Source: Tsukamurella conjunctivitidis
GTDB taxonomy: Bacteria; Actinomycetota; Actinomycetes; Mycobacteriales; Mycobacteriaceae
Direction: 5' to 3'
Length of the DNA stretch: 64,000 nt
NCBI RefSeq assembly: GCF_007858475.1
Contig: NZ_VIGX01000015.1
Coordinates: 1 to 64,000, forward strand
Shown here: positions 57,886 through 64,000 of the stretch, piece by piece
How the letters are laid out: each line of letters begins with the position of its first letter
Numbering within the stretch: position 1 is the first letter of the stretch
The notes under the pieces: generated by a model
What the model saw: only the letters and a program-made list of their open reading frames with translations
Database searches by the model: none
Told to the model about the DNA's origin: nothing
Made by a program: the position numbers and the translations under genes

Positions 57886-59394
57886 ATGGACAGGACGCGG
57901 ACGGAATCGGGCGAACTGCACATAGCCGGCTGGGGTGCCGAGAACGTTCGGTCCTCGCGCCGCCGCACCCTCGCAGGGCTCTTCCGGCGCAAACCGCCCC
58001 TCACCGAGGAGTCCATCACCGTCGTCGACCAGCCGATGCTCAAGCGGGCGATCACCGCGGCGGCGCTCGGGAACATGATGGAGTGGTTCGACTTCGGCGT
58101 CTACGCCTACCTCGCCACGACGCTGGGCACGGTGTTCTTCGAGGGCCTCTCCCACACGGGCCAGTTGCTCGCGACCTTCGGCACCTTCGCGGCCGCGTTC
58201 TTCGTCCGCCCGCTGGGCGGCATCGTCTTCGGACTGATGGGCGATCGCGTCGGCCGGCAGAAGGTGCTCGCGGCCACCATGATCATGATGTCGGTCGGCA
58301 CCTTCGCCGTGGGCCTGATCCCGTCGTACGCCGCGATCGGCGTCTGGGCGCCGATCCTGCTGCTCTGCGCCCGGCTCGTTCAGGGCTTCTCCACGGGCGG
58401 GGAGTACGGCGGCGCGACCACCTTCATCGCCGAGTACTCCCCCGACAAGCGCCGCGGATTCCTCGGCAGCTGGCTCGACTTCGGCACCTTCATCGGGTAC
58501 TCCTGCGCCTCGCTGCTGGTCACGGTCCTCAATGCGACGCTCTCCGAGGCGGACATGCTCTCCTGGGGCTGGCGCATCCCGTTCTTCATCGCGGGCCCGA
58601 TGGGCCTGATCGGCCTGTATCTGCGCCTCAAGCTCGAGGACACCCCCGCCTTCCAGGCGCAACTGGACGCGCACGAGAGCGCGCTGAAGGCGGTCGAGAA
58701 GCCCCAGCACGAGCTCCTCATGATCATCACGAAGCTCTGGCGCCCGCTGCTGGTGTGCATGGGCCTGGTGATCCTGTACAACGTGACCAACTACATGATC
58801 ACGGCGTACCTGCCGACCTACCTCACCGAGGTGGCGCACCGCAGCCAGCTGACCGCGGACATGCTGGTGCTCCTGGCGATGCTGGTCGTGGTCGCCCTGA
58901 TCCTGCTGATGGGGCACGTGAGCGACATCGTCGGCCGGAGGGCGGTCTTCGCGACCGCGGCCGTCGTGCAGATCGTCGTCGCGGTGCCCGCGTTCTGGCT
59001 CTTCAGCCACGGTTCGCTGTGGGGCCCGGTCGTTGCGTGCATCGTCTTCGGCGCGGTGCTCGCGTGCTTCGCGGCGCCCACGGCCTCGACCCTGCCAGCC
59101 CTGTTCCCGACGGCCGTCCGCTACGGCGCGCTGGGGCTCGGCTTCAACGTGGCCGTCTCGGCGTTCGGCGGCACGACCCCGCTCATCACGTCAGCGCTCG
59201 TCGACGCCACGGAGAACGACCTGGTCCCGGGCTTCTACCTGATCGTCAGCGCCATCGTCGGTCTGATCGCCGTCGTTGCGATGCGGGAGACCGCGACCCA
59301 GCCCCTGCTCGGCTCCGCGCCCCAGGTGGACACCCCGGAAGAGGCCACCGAGCTGTACCAGGAGGCCCGCGGTTTCGCGGCCGCCGAGCGCTGA
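57886..59394 (+). CDS. MFS metabolite:H+ symporter (ProP-like)
   Basis: 502 residues. A hydrophilic N-terminus of about 50 residues precedes 12 membrane helices. Family marks: AALGNMMEWFDFGVYAYL, RPLGGIVFGLMGDRVGRQKV, FSTGGEYGGATTFIAEYSP. This group includes the osmoprotectant/proton symporter ProP and dicarboxylate carriers; the substrate is not set. It is followed by its own terminator. Confidence 0.9.
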   Translation: MDRTRTESGELHIAGWGAENVRSSRRRTLAGLFRRKPPLTEESITVVDQPMLKRAITAAALGNMMEWFDFGVYAYLATTLGTVFFEGLSHTGQLLATFGTFAAAFFVRPLGGIVFGLMGDRVGRQKVLAATMIMMSVGTFAVGLIPSYAAIGVWAPILLLCARLVQGFSTGGEYGGATTFIAEYSPDKRRGFLGSWLDFGTFIGYSCASLLVTVLNATLSEADMLSWGWRIPFFIAGPMGLIGLYLRLKLEDTPAFQAQLDAHESALKAVEKPQHELLMIITKLWRPLLVCMGLVILYNVTNYMITAYLPTYLTEVAHRSQLTADMLVLLAMLVVVALILLMGHVSDIVGRRAVFATAAVVQIVVAVPAFWLFSHGSLWGPVVACIVFGAVLACFAAPTASTLPALFPTAVRYGALGLGFNVAVSAFGGTTPLITSALVDATENDLVPGFYLIVSAIVGLIAVVAMRETATQPLLGSAPQVDTPEEATELYQEARGFAAAER

Positions 59395-59420
59395 CGCGCA
59401 CCCTCGCCCCCGAACGCGGA

Positions 59421-59455
59421 AACGGCCCACCGGATTCGGAATCCGGTGGGCCGTT
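59421..59455. terminator. bidirectional terminator after the ProP-like gene
   Basis: Perfect 16-bp stem AACGGCCCACCGGATT/AATCCGGTGGGCCGTT with a 3-nt loop, followed by CC TTC. It separates the transporter from the convergent DUF5130 gene. Confidence 0.9.
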
Positions 59456-59468
59456 CCTTCGACTGGAG

Positions 59469-59951
59469 TTACGCCGTGGGCGGCTTCACGGCCGAGGCCA
59501 TGACGCGCAGCGCTGCGATGAGTCCGTCGATCAGGTCGCCGGCCTGGAAGGGCGGAATGGCGGCGGTGACGCCGAGCTGCGCGACCTTGTCGCCCAGGCG
59601 GTCGGCGACGCCACTGCCGGTGAGCACCACGATGTCGCGGGAGTTCGGCGAGACCGCGATCAGTGCCGCGTACTCGGGCTCGGGGGCCTGGCGGAGCACG
59701 GCCTCGGCACCGGCGTGCGGGTCGTCGCCCAGGTCGCCGATGTAGACCGAGAACCGGGCGCCGGCGTCGCGGGTGGCACGGATCAGGGCCTCGTCGAGGC
59801 CGATGAGCTCCTCGCGCGAGAAGGGCGGATTCGCGGGGCTGTCGCTCGCCTGGCGCGCGGCCGAGATCCGGCCGCTCGACGTGATGGCCGTGCCGATGGG
59901 CAGTTCGCCCTGCGGAACGGCGACGGTCTGCGTGTGATCACCACTTGCCAC
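59469..59951 (-). CDS. DUF5130 protein
   Basis: 160 residues from the GTG at 59951 (59960 possible). GELPIGTAITSSGRISAARQ and PFSREELIGLDEALIRATR, ARFSVYIGDLGDD are characteristic of this actinobacterial family, possibly TPM-like. It overlaps the preceding small membrane gene by 14 bp. Function unknown. Confidence 0.85.
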   Translation of the reverse strand: MASGDHTQTVAVPQGELPIGTAITSSGRISAARQASDSPANPPFSREELIGLDEALIRATRDAGARFSVYIGDLGDDPHAGAEAVLRQAPEPEYAALIAVSPNSRDIVVLTGSGVADRLGDKVAQLGVTAAIPPFQAGDLIDGLIAALRVMASAVKPPTA

Positions 59952-60195
59952 GAGCGGCACCCCCGATCAGGTTCTCGTTGTCATGGTCGCCGTGATGGGC
60001 GCCGTGCGGGCCCACCGGGGCCTCGTCGACCGCGCTGAACAGCATGGGCTCGCGGGTCCACGGCTCACCGAGCTTGTACTCGCCCGGCTGCTGGTACTTC
60101 TCGTTGCGGCCGGTGGCCATCGAGATGACACACAGGACGACGATCACGATCGTCGCAACGACGGTGATCCCGCCGACGATGTTGAGCAAGCTCAC
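59938..60195 (-). CDS. small membrane protein (85 aa)
   Basis: GTG at 60195 preceded by AAAGGGG. One N-terminal membrane helix (NIVGGITVVATIVIVVLCVI) and a hydrophilic His/Asp-rich tail (GPHGAHHGDHDNEN). Operon with DUF5130. Similar short proteins next to DUF5130 are known in mycolate bacteria; the role is unknown. The His-rich tail could bind metal. Confidence 0.8.
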   Translation of the reverse strand: MSLLNIVGGITVVATIVIVVLCVISMATGRNEKYQQPGEYKLGEPWTREPMLFSAVDEAPVGPHGAHHGDHDNENLIGGAARGKW

Positions 60196-60260
60196 TGTGG
60201 GCCCCTTTCCTGTCTGCGCCAACGTCCGAGACGCGCTGGTCGATCAGTGAACAACTTAGC

Positions 60261-60851
60261 CTATGCCGCATCCAGGTCGAGATACCGACTCCACATCGGG
60301 TCGACCTCCTTGAGCGTGGACAGCAGCCGCCAGTGCCGCCCCTGCGGCGCCCGGGGCTCGGTGCGCAGCGTCCACCCGATTTCGGACAGGAGACGGTCGG
60401 CCTTGCGATGGTTGCAGGAGGCGCAGCACGCGACGCAGTTCTCCCACCCGTGGCCGCCGCCGCGGGACCGGGGCTGCACGTGATCGATGGTGTCCGCCTT
60501 GCCGCCGCAGTAGCCGCAGCGGAACCGGTCCCGGTGCATCAGCGCGGCGCGGGTCATGGGCACCTGCGCCCGGTACGGGACCCGCACATAGGTCCGCAAC
60601 CGGATCACCGAGGGCACAGACAGCGAACGGTCCGCTGAATGCACCAGCGGACCGTTCGGATCGTCGTGGACCACGTCGGCCCTATCCCTGAGCATCAGGA
60701 CTATCGCCCTGCGCATCGATATCGCGGTCAGCGGCTCGTAGGTCGCGTTGAGCAGCAGCACGCGCCGCTTGCCCCACACCGCACCGCCGGAACGGGAGTC
60801 GTCGGCGAGCGCCGTGGTCGCGGTGCCACCCGCGGCGTGCGTTCGCTTCAT
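60261..60851 (-). CDS. HNH endonuclease family protein
   Basis: 196 residues from the ATG at 60851 after GAGGAG. HNH core FRCGYCGGKADTIDHVQPRS with ENCVACCASCNHRKADR provides two CxxC pairs and the DH motif. A N-terminal region VLLLNATYEPLTAISMRRAI is typical of the chromosomal HNH family conserved in actinobacteria. The role is unproven; DNA repair or defence is possible. Conserved next to glbO/pepN in mycobacteria as I recall. Confidence 0.9.
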   Translation of the reverse strand: MKRTHAAGGTATTALADDSRSGGAVWGKRRVLLLNATYEPLTAISMRRAIVLMLRDRADVVHDDPNGPLVHSADRSLSVPSVIRLRTYVRVPYRAQVPMTRAALMHRDRFRCGYCGGKADTIDHVQPRSRGGGHGWENCVACCASCNHRKADRLLSEIGWTLRTEPRAPQGRHWRLLSTLKEVDPMWSRYLDLDAA

Positions 60852-60999
60852 CGACACTCCTCACCGTCGCGGACCCGCCCGGGGTCGGCCGAGGTCCGTA
60901 TCGCCTCTAGTAGTGCACCACGACGGCCGACGATTCGCACGCCGATTTCAGCGCATTTCCCGAGGCGAATCGGCGGATAGCGGGTGAACGTGAGGTGAC

Positions 61000-62826
61000 C
61001 TACCCCGCTACGACCCGGTTCCGGCCGTCCGCCTTCGCCCGGTACAGGCGGCGGTCCGCCTCGTGCAGCAGCAGTCCCGGGGCGGTGGTGGCGGCCGCCG
61101 CGGAGACGCCGCCGATGCTGACGGAGACCGGCAGCCCGTTCGGTGCGAGACCGAGCGCGAGGATGTCGCGCCGGGCGGCGTCGAGCACCGCGGCGAGGTC
61201 GACGTCGCCGACGAGGAGCAGCGCGAGTTCGTCGCCGCCGTACCGTGCGGCGACCTCGCCGCGGCGAGCCGGGATGCGCGCGATGACCGCCGCCAACTCG
61301 CGGAGCACGTGGTCCCCGCCGACGTGTCCGTGGGTGTCGTTGTAGCTCTTGAAGCCGTCGACGTCGATGAGGGCGAGGTGCACCGTGTCCCCCGTGTCCG
61401 CCGCATCGCGCAGCGCCGCCTCGAGCGCGCGACCGAAGCCGCGCCGGTTCGCGATCCCCGTCAGCTCGTCGATCTCGGCGAGCCGCCCCAGCTCGTGCGC
61501 CGCGTCCTGCAGCGCGCGCCGCTCGTTGACCTCGGCGGTGACGTCGGTCTGGCTTCCGATGATCCGCACGATCGCACCGTCCGCGGAGCGCTCGATGACC
61601 CGGCCCCGGCCGCGCACCCACAGATAGTCGCCCGACCTGGTGCGGATCCGGTGCTCGCAGTGGTATTCCGCCGTCTCACCGCGCATGTGCCGGTTCAGCG
61701 CGCGGAGGGCGGACTCCAGATCGTCGGGGTGCACCCGCCGCTCCCACTCCAGGGTGGTGTCCCCGATCTCGTCGGCCGAGTAGCCGAGCATGCTCTTCCA
61801 GCGGGGCGAGTAGTACACCTCGCGCGAGGCGAGATCCCAGTCCCAAATGCCCTCTCCGACGGTGTCGAGCGCGAACTGCCATCGCGCCTCGGCGCGCAGC
61901 AGCCGGGCCTCCAGCTGCCGGGTGGTCGTGACGTCGCGCGAGATCCCGACCAGACCGATGACGCGGCCCGATTCATCGCGGTACGGCGCCTTGAGGGAGC
62001 GGACGGTCCGCGGCCGGCCGTCGACGACGGCCGCCTCGTCGACCTCCTGCGCGATGCCCGTCGCCATGACCTCGCGGTCGGTGTCCATGATCCGGGCGGC
62101 GACGCCCGCGTCGAGGAAGTCGTCGTCGGTGCTCCCGAGGACCTCTCCGATCGGCAGCTCGGTCGCCTGGAGCACCCGCACCGCCGCGCGGTTGAGGAAC
62201 ATGAACCGCCCCTGCCGGTCCTTGACGTAGACCGAGTCGGGCGCCGCGTCGGCGATCGCCTGGAAGGTGCGGAAGGTCGTGAGATCGGCCACGTCGGCCG
62301 AGTCCGCGGTCGCCGCCGCGGTCGCGGCGGCCTGCAGCGCCCGCAGGTGGGCGACCTGCTCGGCGGTGCTGCGGGTGTCGGTGATGTCGCGGGACACCCC
62401 GATCAGACCGACGACCTCGCCGTCCGCGTCGCGGTACGGGGACTTCGTGGACAGGAAGGTGCGGGCGAGCCCGTCGACGGTCGTCGACTCCTCGAGCTCC
62501 TGTGGGGTCCCGCTGCGCATGATCGCCCGGTCGGTCTCCCGCAGCTGCGCGGCGGCGGCCGGGTCGAACATCTGCCGGTCGTCGTTGCCGAGGAAGTCGC
62601 TCACCCGGAGCCCGTAGAGCCGGGCGACCGCCTCGTTGACGAACACGTACCGTCCGGCGAGGTCCTTGACGTAGATGAGGTCGGTCGCCGCCTCGGCGAT
62701 CGCCCGGAACATCGGCAGGGTCCGACGGGCCTCCTCGAGTTCGGCGGTCAGCGAGGCGACGCGCTCGCGCAGACACCGGACCTCGGCATCGTCGGCGCGC
62801 TCGCTCGGCTCCCTGCTCACGGCCAC
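61000..62826 (-). CDS. PAS-PAS-PAS-GGDEF protein
   Basis: 608 residues from the GTG at 62826 (an open frame continues upstream). Three PAS domains: [59 protein letters not shown]. They are followed by a GGDEF domain ([43 protein letters not shown]). The signature is GGDEL, a conservative change of the last position, so cyclic-di-GMP synthesis remains likely. No membrane segment. Divergent from glbO. Confidence 0.92.
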   Translation of the reverse strand: MAVSREPSERADDAEVRCLRERVASLTAELEEARRTLPMFRAIAEAATDLIYVKDLAGRYVFVNEAVARLYGLRVSDFLGNDDRQMFDPAAAAQLRETDRAIMRSGTPQELEESTTVDGLARTFLSTKSPYRDADGEVVGLIGVSRDITDTRSTAEQVAHLRALQAAATAAATADSADVADLTTFRTFQAIADAAPDSVYVKDRQGRFMFLNRAAVRVLQATELPIGEVLGSTDDDFLDAGVAARIMDTDREVMATGIAQEVDEAAVVDGRPRTVRSLKAPYRDESGRVIGLVGISRDVTTTRQLEARLLRAEARWQFALDTVGEGIWDWDLASREVYYSPRWKSMLGYSADEIGDTTLEWERRVHPDDLESALRALNRHMRGETAEYHCEHRIRTRSGDYLWVRGRGRVIERSADGAIVRIIGSQTDVTAEVNERRALQDAAHELGRLAEIDELTGIANRRGFGRALEAALRDAADTGDTVHLALIDVDGFKSYNDTHGHVGGDHVLRELAAVIARIPARRGEVAARYGGDELALLLVGDVDLAAVLDAARRDILALGLAPNGLPVSVSIGGVSAAAATTAPGLLLHEADRRLYRAKADGRNRVVAG

Positions 62827-62899
62827 GACACTAATGCGGGCCCGGCGCGACGCCGAACCTCGGACGGGGCGCACGACGCGCCGTGCGAGACTGGAGGGC

Positions 62900-63304
62900 G
62901 TGAGCACGCCGGACCAGCAGAGCTTCTACGACGCCGTCGGCGGCGCGGACACCTTCGAGGAGTTGATCCATCGCTTCTACCAGGAGGTCGCGCGCGACGA
63001 GCTGCTGCGGCCGCTGTACCCGGAGGAGGATCTCGGCCCGGCGGAGGTGCGGCTGCGGATGTTCTTCGAGCAGTACTGGGGCGGCCCGCGCACGTACTCC
63101 GAGCAGCGCGGACACCCGCGACTGCGGATGCGGCACGTGCCCTTCCGGATCACGGAGATCGAACGCGACGCGTGGCTGCGGTGCATGGACGTCGCCATCG
63201 CGTCGATCGACGACGCGCGCATGAGCCCCGACCACAAAGCGCAGCTCAGGGCCTACTGTGAAATGGCCGCACAGATGCTCGTGAACACCCCCATGGGCGC
63301 TTGA
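62900..63304 (+). CDS. glbO: group II truncated haemoglobin
   Basis: 134 residues, GTG at 62900 after GGAGG. Features of trHb[61 protein letters not shown] with the proximal His, and [11 protein letters not shown] with the G8 Trp-equivalent region. Binds oxygen, possibly with peroxidase-like or redox roles. Followed after 10 bp by the alpha-glucosidase gene. Confidence 0.95.
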   Translation: MSTPDQQSFYDAVGGADTFEELIHRFYQEVARDELLRPLYPEEDLGPAEVRLRMFFEQYWGGPRTYSEQRGHPRLRMRHVPFRITEIERDAWLRCMDVAIASIDDARMSPDHKAQLRAYCEMAAQMLVNTPMGA

Positions 63305-63314
63305 CAGGAGTGAG

Positions 63315-64000
63315 ATGACGCCACCCGCCCGTACGCCCCACTACACCGAGGCACCGTGGTGGAAGGACGCGATCTTCTACCAGGTCTACCCCCGCTCGTT
63401 CTCCGACGCGAACGGCGACGGGGTGGGTGACCTGCGCGGTGTGATCGACCGGTTGGGATACCTGGAACTGCTCGGGGTCGACGCGCTGTGGCTCTCGCCC
63501 GTGATGCGCTCCCCGATGGCGGACCACGGCTACGACGTCTCCGATCCCCGCGACATCGACCCGCTGTTCGGCACCCTGGCAGACATGGACGAGCTGATCG
63601 CGGCCGCGCACGCGCATCGCATCCGCGTGACCATGGACCTGGTGCCGAACCACACGTCGGACCAGCACCCGTGGTTCCAGGCAGCGCTGGCGGCGGGCCC
63701 GGGCAGCCCGGAGCGCGATCGCTACGTCTTCCGCGACGGGCGGGGACCGAACGGCGACGAGCCGCCGAACAACTGGCCCAGCATCTTCGGCGGGCCGGCA
63801 TGGCACCGGGTCACCGAGGCCGACGGCACGCCCGGCCAGTGGTACCTGCACATCTTCGCCCCCGAGCAGCCCGACCTGAACTGGCAGAACGAGGACGTCT
63901 TCCAGGATCTGGCGCAGACTCTCCGGTTCTGGCTCGACCGCGGCGTGGACGGCTTCCGCATCGACGTGGCGCACGGCATGGCCAAGCCCCCGGGCCTGCC
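63315..64000 (+). CDS. alpha-glucosidase, GH13 family (5' part)
   Basis: ATG at 63315; the gene runs past the window end, leaving 228 residues. GH13 start WWKDAIFYQVYPRSFSD with DGVGDLRGVIDRLGYL, conserved region I DLVPNHTSD and region II GFRIDVAHGM (nucleophile Asp) are all intact. It resembles oligo-1,6-/alpha-1,4-glucosidases such as AglA and related trehalulose-type enzymes. Coupled with glbO in the same order as mycobacterial glbO-aglA. Confidence 0.9.
   Translation, partial: MTPPARTPHYTEAPWWKDAIFYQVYPRSFSDANGDGVGDLRGVIDRLGYLELLGVDALWLSPVMRSPMADHGYDVSDPRDIDPLFGTLADMDELIAAAHAHRIRVTMDLVPNHTSDQHPWFQAALAAGPGSPERDRYVFRDGRGPNGDEPPNNWPSIFGGPAWHRVTEADGTPGQWYLHIFAPEQPDLNWQNEDVFQDLAQTLRFWLDRGVDGFRIDVAHGMAKPPGL

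Overview
The window is high-GC actinobacterial DNA. The chromosomal half points to a mycolic-acid-containing member of the Mycobacteriales, of Tsukamurella/Gordonia/Rhodococcus type. The evidence is a mycothiol-dependent DsbA-like nitroreductase relative, DUF3618 and DUF5130 proteins, GlbO-type haemoglobin, and a gene order nei2 - rpiB - DsbA-like - pepN - (HNH) - glbO - alpha-glucosidase that parallels my recollection of the Mycobacterium tuberculosis Rv2464c-Rv2471 region. Genus is an inference.

Positions 1 to about 30,571 are the late half of an integrated siphovirus. The right end is clear. At 30,520-30,571 lies the 3' part of a tRNA-Gly(TCC) gene whose 5' part is replaced by phage sequence, so this is the attR side and the restored tRNA, integrase and immunity genes should lie left of the window. 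At the extreme left, three related internal repeats ending in TGTCA look like one end of an IS21-type insertion sequence. Order on the plus strand: three small early-type genes (596-1157), a possible cos region, HNH endonuclease, small and large terminase, portal, MuF-like protein, scaffold, major capsid (to 7036), head-tail connectors (7057-8729), major tail protein, tail chaperones, a 1670-residue tape measure, baseplate and tip proteins (to 25,309), and a lysis cassette (LysA, holins, a possible spanin; to 27,641). After a terminator come a secreted LysB-like esterase and a DnaQ-like exonuclease. Probable lysogen-expressed genes are a minus-strand lipoprotein (9744-10,160) and small genes near attR. 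Several of these have a -10 box placed so that transcription would begin at or next to the start codon.

Two features of the prophage stand out. Its structural operon carries a repeated RNA leader: an upstream hairpin, then a 6-bp hairpin with an 8-nt loop just before the Shine-Dalgarno. It precedes the putative small terminase, scaffold and (more loosely) major tail genes, and the first two copies show compensatory base changes. The endolysin gene contains two internal AGGAGG-N7-GTG starts in frame at its domain borders, predicting three nested products.

The chromosome (30.6-64 kb) starts with an MFS exporter plus HTH regulator, a TauE/SafE permease, an AraC regulator and an enoyl-CoA hydratase. 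Next is a divergent XRE-cupin regulator facing a four-gene operon (ureohydrolase, amino-acid permease, nitrilase-type amidase, flavin monooxygenase) that reads as the arginine 2-monooxygenase route from arginine to 4-aminobutyrate. Then come a frameshifted cytochrome P450, a two-component system ending in a 64-bp tandem repeat, a second crotonase, an HhH-GPD protein, and MetA with the acetyl-CoA-type Glu111. A minus-strand block follows (lipoprotein, DUF3618, serine esterase, Nei2, RpiB), then an M48 protease, the DsbA-like protein, PepN, a SnoaL-like secreted protein, a YchJ-like protein, a ProP-like symporter, DUF5130, an HNH protein, a PAS-GGDEF protein, GlbO and the 5' part of an alpha-glucosidase cut by the window end. 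Strong hairpin terminators separate most convergent pairs.
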